Assembly: GCF_016615955.1 (NCBI RefSeq)
Contig: NZ_CP067113.1
Span: forward strand, 1,984,001-2,048,000
Length of the DNA: 64,000 nt
Direction: 5' to 3'
DNA from: Luteimonas sp. MC1750
GTDB taxonomy: Bacteria; Pseudomonadota; Gammaproteobacteria; Xanthomonadales; Xanthomonadaceae
The position numbers were made by a program, and so were the translations under genes. This document shows, in pieces, positions 29,284 through 39,877 of this stretch (positions are counted from its first letter, which is position 1; each line of letters begins with the position of its first letter). The notes below the pieces were generated by a model. The model had not been told where the DNA came from. It saw nothing but the letters and a program-made list of their open reading frames with translations, and made no database searches.

Positions 29284-30657
29284 TCAGGCGCCGTGTGCGC
29301 GCAGCTGCTCGAGCTCCACCCGCAGGGTGCTGCCCAATTCGTCCTCGGCGACCTCGAACTGCTCGCCGCGGCGCAGGTCCTTGACCGCCACCACGCCGCG
29401 GGCGGCCTCGTCCCCGCCGCGGATCACCACGAAGCGGATGCCCGCCCGGTCGGCGTACTGCAGCTGCTTGGCCAGCTTGCGCGGCTCCATCTGCGTTTCC
29501 ACGTTCAGGCCCGCGGCGCGCAGGCGCTGCGACAGGGCCAGCGCGTGGTCGAGGCCCTCGTCGTCGAGCAGCACGACCAGCGTGTCCACGGTGCTCTCGG
29601 CGGTCCCCACCAGGCCGGCCTCGCGCAGCTGCCAGAACAGGCGCGTCAGGCCGATGGAAATGCCGACGCCGGGAAGCTTCGACTTCGTGTAGTGGCTGGC
29701 GAGGTCGTCATAGCGACCACCGGAGCAGATGGAACCGATCTCCGGGTGCGCGTCCAGCGTGGTCTCGTAGACCATGCCGGTGTAGTAGTCCAGGCCGCGC
29801 GCGATCGAGAGGTTGATGGCGTAGCGCGACCCGGGCACGCCCATGGCATTGAGCATTCCGAGCAGCGCACGCAGCTCGTCGCGGCCTTCTTCGAACAGCG
29901 GCGTGCCGGCGCCAAGTGCGTCGAGCTTCGCCAGCGCGTCGTCGTGCCCGGAAGAGCGCACGCGCGAGAACTCCAGCAGCCGGTCCGCAACTTCAGGGGC
30001 AAGGCCGAAGGCCTCACCCACCAGCGTCGCGCGCACCGCCTCTTCCCCGCGCTTGTCGAGCTTGTCGATCTCGCGCAGCACCAGCGGCTGCGCCTCGTCG
30101 CTGATCCCCTGGCCGGCAAAGAAGCCACGCAGCAGCTTGCGATGGTTGAGCTGGATCGTGAACTCGCCGATGCCCAGGGCCTCGAACACCGCGTTGATCA
30201 CCGCCGGCACCTCGGCCTCGAAGCGCGGCGACAGCGTGTCCTTGCCGATCACGTCGATGTCGCACTGGTAGAACTCGCGGAAGCGGCCGCGCTGGGCGCG
30301 CTCGCCGCGGTAGACGCGCTGCATCTGGTAGCGGCGGAACGGGAACGCGAGATCGTGCTCGTGCTCGGCCACGTAGCGCGCCAGCGGCACGGTCAGGTCG
30401 AAGCGCAGCGCCATTTCAGGCCGTCCCGGGTCGCCCTTCTCGAGCGCGCCCGTGGACTGCACGAAATAGACCTGTCGCTCGGTCTCGCCCCCGGTCTTGG
30501 TCAGCAGCACGTCGGAGAGTTCGAACACCGGCGTTTCCACCGGCAGGAAGCCATAGGCCTCGAAGGTGCGGCGGATGGTGTCGAGCATGCGCTGGAAGGC
30601 GACCTGCTCGCGCGGAAGCAGCTCGAGGACGCCCGGGGGCGTGCGGGGCTTGATCAA
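29284..30657 (-). CDS. hisS: Histidyl-tRNA synthetase
   Basis: This 457-residue class II aminoacyl-tRNA synthetase charges tRNA-His. Motif 2 and HisRS-specific motifs are clear: [41 protein letters not shown], the histidine A motif [11 protein letters not shown] and GGRYDDLA, then the anticodon-binding C-terminal domain (about 345-457). The start is a TTG at 30657 preceded by GGAGA about 7 bases upstream, giving MIKPRTPPG at the N-terminus as in relatives. Upstream in-frame sequence is not conserved-looking. It heads the hisS-ammonia-lyase-membrane protein unit. Confidence 0.95.
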   Translation of the reverse strand: MIKPRTPPGVLELLPREQVAFQRMLDTIRRTFEAYGFLPVETPVFELSDVLLTKTGGETERQVYFVQSTGALEKGDPGRPEMALRFDLTVPLARYVAEHEHDLAFPFRRYQMQRVYRGERAQRGRFREFYQCDIDVIGKDTLSPRFEAEVPAVINAVFEALGIGEFTIQLNHRKLLRGFFAGQGISDEAQPLVLREIDKLDKRGEEAVRATLVGEAFGLAPEVADRLLEFSRVRSSGHDDALAKLDALGAGTPLFEEGRDELRALLGMLNAMGVPGSRYAINLSIARGLDYYTGMVYETTLDAHPEIGSICSGGRYDDLASHYTKSKLPGVGISIGLTRLFWQLREAGLVGTAESTVDTLVVLLDDEGLDHALALSQRLRAAGLNVETQMEPRKLAKQLQYADRAGIRFVVIRGGDEAARGVVAVKDLRRGEQFEVAEDELGSTLRVELEQLRAHGA

Positions 30658-30698
30658 GGCGGATCTCCGGTGCGGGGCGAGGCCGCGGTGGGCCCGAC

Positions 30699-30704
30699 AT
30701 TCTA
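30699..30704 (-). promoter_or_regulatory. Candidate -10 element for hisS
   Basis: TAGAAT on the minus strand, 41 bp before the TTG start of hisS, lies in the context GCTAGAATGTCGGG. The same 14 bases precede epmB at 58082-58095. The -35 region is not recognisable. Confidence 0.45.
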
Positions 30705-30745
30705 GCGGCTGCACGCGGCGCGGCCCGGGTGCCGGCACGGGGTGC

Positions 30746-30775
30746 TTGCCTCCCCCCGCCCCCGGTCATTACAAT
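30746..30775 (+). promoter_or_regulatory. Promoter of tRNA-Pro
   Basis: TTGCCT (30746-30751), an 18-bp spacer and TACAAT (30770-30775) precede the mature tRNA 5' end by 15 bp. Confidence 0.6.
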
Positions 30776-30790
30776 GTGCAGCTCACCTGT

Positions 30791-30867
30791 CGGGGTGTAG
30801 CTCAGCCTGGTAGAGCGCTACGTTCGGGACGTAGAAGTCGCAGGTTCAAATCCTGTCTCCCCGACCA
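30791..30867 (+). tRNA. tRNA-Pro (anticodon CGG)
   Basis: This is a 77-nt cloverleaf with the CCA end encoded at 30865-30867. The anticodon stem CTACG/CGTAG encloses the loop TTCGGGA, giving anticodon CGG, which reads CCG, a major proline codon in this GC-rich genome. The T-loop is TTCAAAT and the D-arm is AGCTCAGCCTGGTAGAGC. The acceptor stem pairs CGGGGTG with CTCCCCG, with one U-U mismatch at the sixth pair. Confidence 0.97.
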
Positions 30868-30882
30868 TCGGTGAACACGCAG

Positions 30883-30908
30883 AAACCGGCCGCAGGGCCG
30901 GTTTTTTG
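30883..30908 (+). terminator. Rho-independent terminator after tRNA-Pro
   Basis: An AACCGGCC/GGCCGGTT stem with a short GCAG loop region is followed by a run of six T. It sits 16 bp beyond the tRNA. Confidence 0.9.
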
Positions 30909-30940
30909 CTTTTCGCGCCCGCGGGCGCCAGGACACCACG

Positions 30941-32251
30941 ATGCCGGCCTTCCCCACCCCTGCCGGCGGACCGCGCGTCCCCGGCCGGCTGCTCGCCCTG
31001 GCCGGGATCGCGCTGGCCGCCTTCAACCTGCGCACGGCGGTCACCTCGATCACGCCGCTGCTCGACGTCGTCGGCCGCGAGTTCGGCTTCGGCGCCGCCA
31101 TGGCGGGCGTGATCGGCATGCTGCCGGCCGCCGCATTCGCCGCGTTCGGTGCGGCCACGCCGGCGATCGCCCGCCGCCTCGGGCTCGAGCGCACCGTCCT
31201 GCTGGCAATGGCGCTGGCCGCCGCCGGCCTGGTGCTGCGCTCGCTGGCGGGCGGGGTCGGCGTGCTGATCGCCGGCTCGCTGGTGTCGCTGGCTGGCATG
31301 GGCATCGGCAACGTGGTCCTGCCGCCGCTGGTGAAGCGCTGGTTCCCGCACCGGGTCGGCACCCTGAGCGTGGTCTACATCACCGCGCTGCAGGCCGGCA
31401 CGATCCTGGCGGCGCTGCTGGCGGTGCCCCTGGCCGACGCCTTTGGCTGGCGCCTGTCGATGGCGGCGTGGACGCTGGCCGCGATCGCGGCGGCCCTGCC
31501 CTGGGTCCTGCTGCTGCGGCGCGTCCCCGGGGCCGGTTCCGGGACGGGCCACGACCGGGGTCGCGACGCGGGCGCAGCCGGCATCCCGGCGGCGGGCGCC
31601 ACCGACCTGGCGTCCACGCCGGGCACCCGCAACCGCGTCTGGCACACCGGACTCGGCTGGGGCATGGCGCTGATGTTCGGCATGACCTCGCTGGCGACCT
31701 ACGCGATGTTCACCTGGATGCCGCGGATCTTCACCGAGGCCGGCGCCTCGCCTGCATTCGGCGGCGCGATGGTGGCGCTGTACACCGGCTTCAGCCTGCT
31801 CGGCGGCCTGGTGGTCCCGGCGCTGGCCGTGCGCATGCGCAACAGCTTCCCGATGGCGCTGGCGTGCGCGCTGGCCCAGTTCGCCGGCTTCTACGGGCTG
31901 TGGCAGGCGCCGATGGCCGCGCCTTGGCTGTGGGCGACCCTGGTCGGCATCGGCGGCTGCACCTTTCCGCTAGGCCTGACGTTGATCAACCTGCGCACGC
32001 GCACGCCGGATGGCTCGGCGGCCCTGTCGGGCTTCACCCAGGGACTGGGCTACACGCTGGCGTGCCTGGGGCCGCTGCTGTTCGGCATCCTCAGGGAGGC
32101 GACCGGCGGATTCGCCTGGCCCTTCGCGATGCTCGCGGCCAGCGTGGTGGTGATGCTGGGCGGCGCATGGCAGGCCTGCCGGCCGCGCGTGCTCGAGGAT
32201 GGCCCGGGCCGCGGGACAACCCGGGACGAGGCCGCGGCCCGGCAGCCGTGA
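30941..32251 (+). CDS. MFS transporter, CynX/NimT family
   Basis: This 436-residue major-facilitator protein has 12 predicted helices and a long, Gly/Asp/Arg-rich central loop (about residues 192-230). The FNLRTAVTSITPLL segment in helix 1 and RWFPHRVGTLSVVY after helix 4 are typical of the CynX/NimT group (cyanate, 2-nitroimidazole transport-like). The substrate is unknown. The gene begins 33 bp after the tRNA terminator. Its stop directly abuts the argH stop on the other strand with no spacer, so the two convergent genes share their 3' boundary. Confidence 0.88.
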   Translation: MPAFPTPAGGPRVPGRLLALAGIALAAFNLRTAVTSITPLLDVVGREFGFGAAMAGVIGMLPAAAFAAFGAATPAIARRLGLERTVLLAMALAAAGLVLRSLAGGVGVLIAGSLVSLAGMGIGNVVLPPLVKRWFPHRVGTLSVVYITALQAGTILAALLAVPLADAFGWRLSMAAWTLAAIAAALPWVLLLRRVPGAGSGTGHDRGRDAGAAGIPAAGATDLASTPGTRNRVWHTGLGWGMALMFGMTSLATYAMFTWMPRIFTEAGASPAFGGAMVALYTGFSLLGGLVVPALAVRMRNSFPMALACALAQFAGFYGLWQAPMAAPWLWATLVGIGGCTFPLGLTLINLRTRTPDGSAALSGFTQGLGYTLACLGPLLFGILREATGGFAWPFAMLAASVVVMLGGAWQACRPRVLEDGPGRGTTRDEAAARQP

Positions 32252-33553
32252 TCAGGCCGCGCTGATCCCGAAGGCCGCCAGCCGCCGAGCCAGCAGGTCG
32301 AGTCCCGGCGCGCCCGACGCGCCCGGCGACACGCGTGCCGCGAGGCTCGCGGCAGGATCGCCCTCGGCCCAGCGCGCCGGGTCGGCGGCCTGTCGATAGG
32401 CCTCACGGAAGGGCAGGCCGTCGCGCGCCATGTCGACTGCAAGGTCGGTCGCATACATCGACGGTTCCAGCGCCGCGCGCATCCGGTCCACGTCCCAGTC
32501 GAGGTTGCGCAGCAGGTCGGGCAGCAGGGACAGGGCCTGCAGGCCCTTGCCGAAGCCGTGGAACAGCGCGCCCTTCGAGACCTGCAGGTCGCGGTGGTAG
32601 CCGGAGGGCAGCGACAGCAGCTGCTCGATCTCGCAGCGCGCCGCGGCGACGCTGGCATAGGACGCGCGCATCAGCTCGATGACGTCGGGATTGCGCTTGT
32701 TGGGCATGATCGAGCTGCCGGTGGTGTACTGCGCGGGCAGCCTGACGAAGCCGTATTCGCCCGAGGTGAACAGGCTGAGGTCCCAGGCCAGGCGCCGCAG
32801 GTCGAGCATCGCGCTGGACAACGCCTCGATCGCGGCCATCTCGAACTTGCCGCGCGACAGCTGGGCATAGGTCGCGGCCACCTGCATGCGGCCGAAGCCG
32901 AGCGCGGCCGTGGTGTGCTCGCGCTCCAGCGGCAGGTTGACGCCGTAGCCGGCCGCGCTGCCCAGCGGGTTGGCGTCGACCCAGGCCAGGGTGTCGTCCG
33001 CGCGCCGGGCGTTGTCGATGAAGGCCTCCGCCCAGGCCGCCCACCACATCCCGAGCGAGCTCACCACCGCGCGCTGCAGGTGCGTGTAGCCCGGCAGCGG
33101 AACGTCGGCTTCGGCCCGTGCACGCTCCAGCGCGATGCCGGCGATCTCCAGGCACAGCGCGCGGGTGCGCGCCAGCTTCTCCTTCAGCCACAGCCGCGTG
33201 GCGACCAGCACCTGGTCGTTGCGGCTGCGGCCGGTGTGGATGCGGCGCCCGGCGTCGCCGAGGCGTTCGGTCAGCCGCGCCTCGATCGCCGAGTGGCCGT
33301 CCTCGTAGCGCCCGTCGAGGATGAAGCTGCCGCTGCGGAAGTCGTCGGCCAACCGCTCGAGCTCGCGCCCGATGCCCGCCAGTTCGTCCGCGGACAGGAT
33401 GCCGATGCGCTCGAGGCCTTCGGCGTGCGCGCGGCTGGCGCGGATGTCGTGCAGGAAGAAGTCGCGGTCCAGCACCACGTCGTCGCCGGCGAGGAAGGCC
33501 TGGATGTCGGCGTCGACGGTGACGCCGGGCTTCTGCCAGAGGAGGTCGGACAT
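32252..33553 (-). CDS. argH: Argininosuccinate lyase
   Basis: This 433-residue fumarase/aspartase-superfamily enzyme cleaves argininosuccinate to arginine and fumarate. Signatures are [28 protein letters not shown], the signature loop [16 protein letters not shown] with the catalytic Ser, and EYGFV. The length is a little under the E. coli enzyme, with a shorter C-terminus. It is the last gene of the arg cluster, separated from argC by a REP pair. GGAGA precedes the ATG. Confidence 0.96.
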   Translation of the reverse strand: MSDLLWQKPGVTVDADIQAFLAGDDVVLDRDFFLHDIRASRAHAEGLERIGILSADELAGIGRELERLADDFRSGSFILDGRYEDGHSAIEARLTERLGDAGRRIHTGRSRNDQVLVATRLWLKEKLARTRALCLEIAGIALERARAEADVPLPGYTHLQRAVVSSLGMWWAAWAEAFIDNARRADDTLAWVDANPLGSAAGYGVNLPLEREHTTAALGFGRMQVAATYAQLSRGKFEMAAIEALSSAMLDLRRLAWDLSLFTSGEYGFVRLPAQYTTGSSIMPNKRNPDVIELMRASYASVAAARCEIEQLLSLPSGYHRDLQVSKGALFHGFGKGLQALSLLPDLLRNLDWDVDRMRAALEPSMYATDLAVDMARDGLPFREAYRQAADPARWAEGDPAASLAARVSPGASGAPGLDLLARRLAAFGISAA

Positions 33554-33601
33554 GTCGGTCTCCGGGATGGGTTGTGTGTGATGGCCGGCGGTCGCAGCTC
33601 C

Positions 33602-33690
33602 TGTAGGAGCGGCTACAGCCGCGATCCGATGTGCCAGAAACCGCGATCAGATGTGGCGGAGCATCGCGGCGATCGCGGCTGTAGCCGCTC

Positions 33691-33695
<5 letters not shown>
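33602..33695. repeat. REP pair between argC and argH
   Basis: A forward unit lies at 33602-33626 (TGTAGGAGCGGCTACAGCCG...) and an inverted unit at 33671-33695, separated by 44 bp. The inverted unit contains the TAG stop codon of argC. Confidence 0.9.
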
Positions 33696-34655
<960 letters not shown>

Positions 34656-34659
<4 letters not shown>

Positions 34660-35987
34660 GCCGCGTCCTCCTTTTCGACCAGGGTCGGCGGACGGTCGGC
34701 ACAGTGCTCCACCGCGCGTTCGATCGCGCGGAAGCCGTCCATGCCGTACCAGAACACCTTCCACGGCCCCTGCTTCAGGCAGCCTTCGCTCTCGGCGTAA
34801 TAGAACGCGTTGGCGGCATTGCCGCTGCGCGAGCGCCAGAACAGCGTCGGCGTCTCCTCGCGCATCACCTGCCACACCGCGCGCCCCAGGCCCTCGCCCT
34901 GGGCGTCGTCGAGCACGGCGAACTTGTCGAGGTAGGGCACGCCGTCGACCTCGGTCAGGATCACCGCGGTGCGGTAGTTCTCGCTGACGTAGGCGCGCAG
35001 CAGCGGCGTGCGTTCGAAGTAGTCGGGCAGCAGGGTGCGGCCGAACGCGGACTCGACCAGCATGCGCAGCCGCGGCAGGTCGAGCGCATCCCATGAACCG
35101 GCGCGCATCACCCGCTCGCCGCGCCGCACCAGGGTGCCCGAGCCCTTGTGCGTGAACAGCTCGCGCGCCAGCTGGTCGGGCCGGGTGATCGACACCGAGG
35201 ACGACGGCGGCAGCGCCATCAGCAGGTTGTGCACCTGCTCGATCTTCAGGCGCATGCCCGAGTGCAGCCAGGGCTGGCGCAGGAGCTCTTCGTACTCGGT
35301 GCTGAGGTTGATCGAGTCGATCACCTGGCCGTCGGGGCCGAGCAGGCCGCCGGTTCCGGTGAGGAAGACGATCTTGTAGGGCTGCAGCGTCTTGATCAGC
35401 TCGTTGGCGGCCCAGTCGGCGTTGACGTTGACGATCTGGCCGTCGGCGGTCTCCCCCAGCGACGTGATGACCGGGATCGAGCCGGCCTTGATCGCCGCGC
35501 CGATGCCGTCGGTATCCACGCGCATCACCTGCCCCACCAGGCCGTAGCGCTCGCGGTCGAGGAAGGCGCACTCGAAGACACCCGACTGGATCGAGGTGGC
35601 GCGGACGTCCTGAACCTGCAGTGCTTCGACCAGGCGCAGGTTCTGCTGCCGCATCACCCGGCGCACGATGGCCAGGCCGGCGGCGTCGGTATGGCGCAGG
35701 TTGTCCACGGTGCGCTTGGTAATGCCCGCGGCCTGCATCGCCTCGTCGAGCTGCGGTCCGGCACCGTGCACCACGATCGGCGTCAGGCCCACCTGCTGCA
35801 GGAAGGCCAGCGAGGACGTCAGCGCGTCGAGGTCGTCGCGCAGCACCGCGCCCCCGACCTTGACCACGGCGAAGCGCCGGGCGTCGACCTGCGAGAACCG
35901 CTTCAGGTACTGGCTGATCTCCTTCGCGCTGCCCATGCTCGAAAGCAGGCGGACGATGGTCTGGCGGGTCTGGACGTGTGTGTGCAT
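34656..35987 (-). CDS. argB: Bifunctional N-acetylglutamate synthase/kinase
   Basis: The ATG at 35987 gives 443 residues. Residues about 25-280 form an amino-acid-kinase domain ([41 protein letters not shown]). Residues about 290-443 form a GNAT acetyltransferase domain ([45 protein letters not shown]). The fusion matches the vertebrate-like NAGS-K known from Xanthomonas campestris, which makes and phosphorylates N-acetylglutamate and is the arginine-sensitive entry point. A start at 36056 is open but would translate the neighbouring DNA repeat, so it is rejected. Confidence 0.95.
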
Positions 35988-36018
35988 GTGTATCGCTTCG
36001 TAGGTGGGGCTGTGGGGG

Positions 36019-36247
36019 TTTTTGCCACGGATTGACGCGGATAAGGGCGGATTCACACGGATGGAGCAGAAGCCCTTCTGTGAAAAGTCCTGCCTTCTGT
36101 AGGAGCGGCTATAGCCGCGATTGCCGCCTGCCGATCGCGGCTATAGCCGCTCCTACATGTGAGGGACCCCATCCATGCGCTGCTCTTGAACGACCTCCGC
36201 TCTATCCGTGTGAATCCGCCCTTATCCGCGTCAATCCTTGGCAAACG
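36019..36247. repeat. Long inverted repeat, GCCACGGATT family, copy 3, with a REP pair nested inside
   Basis: The left arm (about 36020-36064) is TTTGCCACGGATTGACGCGG through GATTCACACGGAT. The right arm (about 36202-36246) is its near-perfect inverse, ending AATCCTTGGCAAA. The arms differ at one base in the first ~40. A REP pair occupies the centre. The right arm encodes the last codons and stop of the minus-strand argE' gene. Confidence 0.9.
36098..36157. repeat. REP pair nested in the long inverted repeat
   Basis: A forward unit lies at 36098-36122 and an inverted unit at 36133-36157, only 10 bp apart, so the pair itself could form a large hairpin. Confidence 0.9.
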
Positions 36248-37334
36248 TTTTTGCTCCAATCACCCGCCCCACCGCCTCGCCATAGGTGCGGAGCTGCTCC
36301 AGCGCGACCCATTCGTCGGCGGTATGGGCCTGGGCGATGTGGCCGGGGCCGTAGACGATGGCGTCGAGGCCGGCGGCCGAGAACAGCGAGGCTTCGGTCC
36401 AGAAGTCGACCGCGTTGCCGATCGGCAGGCCCAGGCCTTCGGCAAGATCGCGCGCGGCCAGGCGGCGCTCCTCGGCCGCGGCGGTGTCGCCGGCGGGCAG
36501 CGCGGGGCCGTGGAAGGTCGCGGCGTAGTCGCTGCCATCCGGGGCCAGCGCGGCGAAGCGGGCGTGCAGCTGGTCGACATCGTGCGACGGCAGCGGCCGG
36601 AAGCCGAAGCGCACCTCGGCCGCGGGCGCGATCACGTTGGCCTTGATGCCGCCCTCCACCCGCCCGATGTTGAAGCGCAGGCCCGTGAGCCCACCGAAGC
36701 GCTGGTGCGCCTCGGCCTCGGCCAGGTCCAGCGCGTCCACACCCCAGCGCATCGCCTTGTGCACCGCGCTCACCGAAAGCGCTTGCGCGCCGGACGCGTG
36801 GCCCGCCTCGCCGTGGAAGCGCAGCTGCACGGCGGCGATGCCGCGGTGGGCGAGCACCGCCTCGCAGCCGGTCGGCTCGGCCACCACCACCTGGCGAAAG
36901 CCGTGGGCGGAGGCGAGGAAGGCGGCCATGCAGCGCGGATCGTTGGCTTCCTCGTCGCTGGTGAACAGGAAGGCGGCGTCGCCTTCCACGGCCTGCGCCG
37001 CGGCGATGAGCGCGGCCGCGGCACCCTTGATGTCGCAGGCCCCCAGGCCGACCGCGCGGTCGCCTTCGACGCGCAGCACATGCGGGTCGGCGGTCCACGC
37101 CGGCGAGTCGGGCACGGTGTCGAGGTGCACGTTGAACAGCAGCGTGGGCGTGCCGCGACGCGCGAACAGCGACACCGCGCCTGCGCCGTGGTCGGTGACG
37201 GTCACCTCGAAATCCGGCAGCTGGGCGCGGATGTAGTCGAAGATCCCGCCGGTGCCGATGGCGCGCGGAGGATTGCGGGTGTCGAAGGACACCAGCGCCG
37301 CGAGGTGGCGAAGTATTGGCTCAATCACGTCCAA
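36231..37334 (-). CDS. argE: N-acetylcitrulline/acetylornithine deacetylase (M20 family)
   Basis: This 367-residue M20 metallopeptidase-family enzyme has dizinc-site motifs FNVHLDTVPD (about residues 68-77), GACDIKG and TSDEEANDP, then AEPTG and a dimerisation domain with HASGA. In Xanthomonas the orthologue in this gene position removes acetyl from N-acetylcitrulline. The neighbouring N-acetylornithine carbamoyltransferase makes that substrate, so acetylcitrulline is the likely substrate here (inference from context). The last residues FAKD and the stop are encoded by the right arm of the flanking long inverted repeat. Confidence 0.92.
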   Translation of the reverse strand: MDVIEPILRHLAALVSFDTRNPPRAIGTGGIFDYIRAQLPDFEVTVTDHGAGAVSLFARRGTPTLLFNVHLDTVPDSPAWTADPHVLRVEGDRAVGLGACDIKGAAAALIAAAQAVEGDAAFLFTSDEEANDPRCMAAFLASAHGFRQVVVAEPTGCEAVLAHRGIAAVQLRFHGEAGHASGAQALSVSAVHKAMRWGVDALDLAEAEAHQRFGGLTGLRFNIGRVEGGIKANVIAPAAEVRFGFRPLPSHDVDQLHARFAALAPDGSDYAATFHGPALPAGDTAAAEERRLAARDLAEGLGLPIGNAVDFWTEASLFSAAGLDAIVYGPGHIAQAHTADEWVALEQLRTYGEAVGRVIGAKTFAKD

Positions 37335-37341
37335 GCCGCCC

Positions 37342-37401
37342 TGTAGGAGCGGCTACAGCCGCGATCGGCACTCTGCAATTGCGGCTATAGCCGCTCCTAC
37401 A
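37342..37401. repeat. REP pair between argG and argE'
   Basis: A forward unit lies at 37342-37366 (TGTAGGAGCGGCTACAGCCG...) and an inverted unit at about 37377-37401 (AATTGCGGCTATAGCC...), 10 bp apart. Confidence 0.9.
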
Positions 37402-37460
37402 GAATCCCTGGCTGTCCGCTGCGGATTCGCGGCGCGGGTGCACATGGCTGCCGGCGTGGC

Positions 37461-38669
37461 TCACGACCGGTTGACCTCGGCCCACAGGGTGCTGCTCATT
37501 CCGAACAGCTTGATGAAACCCTCGGCCTCTTCCACGCCCCAGTCGGCGGACTGGGCGTAGGTGGCGCCGCTGGCATTGAGGATGTGCGGCGAGCGCACCG
37601 CGACCGCGTCGACGCGACCACCGCGCGTCTCGAGCATCACCTCGCCGTTGACCATGCGCTGCGACGAGGCCAGGAAGGCCTCGAGGTCGGTCTTCAGCGG
37701 GTCGTGGTAGAAGCCCTCGTACACCAGCTCGACCCACTTGCGGCCGACGTCGGGCTTGAAGCGGTTCTGCTGCTTGCTCAGCACCGCCTCTTCCAGCGCG
37801 CGGTGGGCCACAAGCAGCGCGGCCAGTCCCGGCGCCTCGTACACGATGCGGCCCTTCAGGCCGATGGTGGTGTCGCCGGTGTAGATGCCACGGCCGACGC
37901 CGTACTGCGCGAACATGGTGTTGAGCCTGGCCAGCAGCTTCGGTCCGGGCACGTCCTCGCCGTCCAGGCCCACCGCCTCGCCGTTGACGAAGCGCACCGA
38001 GACCTGCAGCGGCTCCACGGGCCACGCGCCGCGTGGCGCGCACCAGCCGCGTGCGCCCTCGCCCGGCGCTTCCCAGAGATCGATCTCGCCGCCGGACATG
38101 GTGATGCCCAGCAGGTTCTCGTTGATGGTGTAGCTCTTCTGCTTGGACTGCACGCCGAAGCCACGCTGCTCGAGGTAGGCCTGCTCGTAGGCGCGGGTCT
38201 GGGTGTGTTCCTTCTGGATCTCGCGGATCGGCGCCACGATGCGGTAGTCGCCGCTGGCCTTCACCGCCAGGTCGAAGCGCACCTGGTCGTTGCCCATGCC
38301 GGTGCAGCCGTGCGCGATCGCGGTGGTGCCGAGGTCGTTCGCGCGCGCGAGTGCGGCGTCGACGATCAGGTAACGGTCGGACACCAGCAGCGGGTACTGG
38401 CCCTGGTAGGCCTCGCCGGCGTGGATGAAGGGCTTGACGAAGCCGTCCCAGATCGCGGGACCGCCGTCGATGGTGACGTGGCTGGCGACGCCAAGCTCGG
38501 CCGCGCGCGCCTCGATCGCCGCACGCTCCGCCGCGTCCACGCCGCCGGTATCGGCGAACACGGTGTGCACGTTCCAGCCGCGCTCCTTCAGCCACGGCAC
38601 GCAGAAGCTGGTGTCGAGGCCGCCGGAAAAGGCGAGGACGATGTCTTTGGATTCGGAGGCAGCGGTCAT
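37461..38669 (-). CDS. argG: Argininosuccinate synthase
   Basis: This 402-residue ATP-dependent enzyme condenses citrulline with aspartate. It shows the N-terminal P-loop-like [11 protein letters not shown], the [13 protein letters not shown] block and the [23 protein letters not shown] region, all characteristic of ArgG. It lies in the arg cluster between argF' and argE', with REP pairs on both sides. GGAGAC-type spacing before the ATG is weak. Confidence 0.96.
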   Translation of the reverse strand: MTAASESKDIVLAFSGGLDTSFCVPWLKERGWNVHTVFADTGGVDAAERAAIEARAAELGVASHVTIDGGPAIWDGFVKPFIHAGEAYQGQYPLLVSDRYLIVDAALARANDLGTTAIAHGCTGMGNDQVRFDLAVKASGDYRIVAPIREIQKEHTQTRAYEQAYLEQRGFGVQSKQKSYTINENLLGITMSGGEIDLWEAPGEGARGWCAPRGAWPVEPLQVSVRFVNGEAVGLDGEDVPGPKLLARLNTMFAQYGVGRGIYTGDTTIGLKGRIVYEAPGLAALLVAHRALEEAVLSKQQNRFKPDVGRKWVELVYEGFYHDPLKTDLEAFLASSQRMVNGEVMLETRGGRVDAVAVRSPHILNASGATYAQSADWGVEEAEGFIKLFGMSSTLWAEVNRS

Positions 38670-38692
38670 ATCGGGTCTCTGTGGGGGAGAAC

Positions 38693-38752
38693 TGTAGGAG
38701 CGGCTACAGCCGCGATCGTTGTCGCCGGATCGCGGCTGTAGCCGCTCCTACA
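38693..38752. repeat. REP pair between argF' and argG
   Basis: A forward unit lies at 38693-38717 and an inverted unit at 38728-38752, 10 bp apart. The same spacing occurs at 36098 and 37342. Confidence 0.9.
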
Positions 38753-38780
38753 GGAAAGGGTTGTGACGTATCGGCAGGCT

Positions 38781-39797
38781 TCAGCGCCCGGCCAGCGCCT
38801 TCATCACCGCCTTCTGCACGTGCAGGCGGTTGCCGGCTTCCTGCACGGCGATGCAGCGCGGCGAATCCATCACCGCGTCGGTGGCCTTGACGTTGCGGCG
38901 CAGCGGCAGGCAGTGGCTGAAGACGCCGCCATTGGTCAGCGCCATCTTGGCCTCGTCGACAATGAAGTGCTTGAACCCCTCGCGGATCGGCTTCTCGGGG
39001 CCCCAGTTGCCGAAGTACGGCAGCGCGCCCCAGCTCTTGGCATAGACCACGTCGGCACCGGCATACGCGTCCTCGATGTCGTGGCTGACCGCCAGCGAGC
39101 CACCACTTTCGGCGACGTTGGCCTTCGCCCAGCCCATGTAGCGCTCGTCGAGCACGTACTCGGGGGTCGGGCACAGCAGGGTCACGTCCATGCCCATGCG
39201 GGTGGCGATGGTCAGCGCGGAATTGGCGACCGCGGTGTTGAGCGGCTTCGGATGGTAGGTCCAGGTCAACACGTACTTCTTGCCGCGCAGGTCGCTGGTG
39301 CCGAAGTGCTCCTGCAGCGCCAGCGCGTGCGCCAGCTCCTGGCAGGGATGGGTGATGGTCTCCATGTTGATCACCGGCACGGTGGCGTACTTCGCGAAGC
39401 CCGCCAGCACCCGGTCCTCCCGGTCCACTGACCAGTCGACGAACTTCGGAAACGCGCGCACGCCGATCAGGTCGACGTACTGGCTGAGCACCCGTGCCAC
39501 TTCGGCGATGTGCTCCTCAGCCTCGCCGTCCATCACCGTGCCCAGCTCGAACTCGATCGGCCAGGCGTCCTTGCCCGGCTGCAGCACCACCGCGTGCGCG
39601 CCGAGCTGGAACGCGCCCAGCTCGAAGCTGGTGCGGGTGCGCATGGAGGGATTGAAGAACACCAGGGCGATCGACTTGCCCTTCAGCGCGTCGCCGGTGG
39701 GCGCGCGCTTCAGGCGCGCGGCCTCGGCGAGCACGGCGTCGAGCTGGGCGCGGGTCCAGTCCTGGGTATTGAGGAAGTGCTGCGGGGCGGTGGTCAT
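38781..39797 (-). CDS. argF': N-acetylornithine carbamoyltransferase (AOTCase)
   Basis: This 338-residue transcarbamylase has the carbamoyl-phosphate motif SMRTRTSFELG (51-61) and THPCQELAHA. It matches the Xanthomonas AOTCase rather than ornithine transcarbamylases. QPGKDAWPIEFELGTVMDG is followed by EEHIAEV, where the acidic residue aligned with Glu92 of the Xanthomonas enzyme (Glu94 here) selects acetylornithine. CLPLRRNVKATDAVMDS is near the C-terminus. It makes N-acetylcitrulline and heads the arg cluster. The ATG at 39797 is used, and another at 39809 is possible. A terminator-like hairpin lies just upstream. Confidence 0.94.
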   Translation of the reverse strand: MTTAPQHFLNTQDWTRAQLDAVLAEAARLKRAPTGDALKGKSIALVFFNPSMRTRTSFELGAFQLGAHAVVLQPGKDAWPIEFELGTVMDGEAEEHIAEVARVLSQYVDLIGVRAFPKFVDWSVDREDRVLAGFAKYATVPVINMETITHPCQELAHALALQEHFGTSDLRGKKYVLTWTYHPKPLNTAVANSALTIATRMGMDVTLLCPTPEYVLDERYMGWAKANVAESGGSLAVSHDIEDAYAGADVVYAKSWGALPYFGNWGPEKPIREGFKHFIVDEAKMALTNGGVFSHCLPLRRNVKATDAVMDSPRCIAVQEAGNRLHVQKAVMKALAGR

Positions 39798-39819
39798 GGC
39801 GGAGTCCATGGAATCGAAA

Positions 39820-39848
39820 ACGAAAAAACCCGGCTTGGGCCGGGCTTC
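39820..39848 (-). terminator. Terminator/attenuator hairpin upstream of argF'
   Basis: On the minus strand, AGCCCGGCCCAAGCCGGG forms a GC-rich hairpin followed by TTTTTTCGTTTT. It ends about 15-25 bp before the argF' start codon. It could be an attenuator for the arg cluster or the 3' terminator of the gene at 40053-40535. The 200-bp distance from that gene and the leader ORF between them favour attenuation. Confidence 0.6.
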
Positions 39849-39877
39849 AAAGACGGAAAAACAGGCGTTGTCCGGTC

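Noticed and set aside
35988..36056. Upstream start of the NAGS/K gene adding 23 residues (PLSASIRGK...)
   Set aside because: Those codons are the DNA repeat read through. The ATG at 35987 matches the Xanthomonas enzyme's length.
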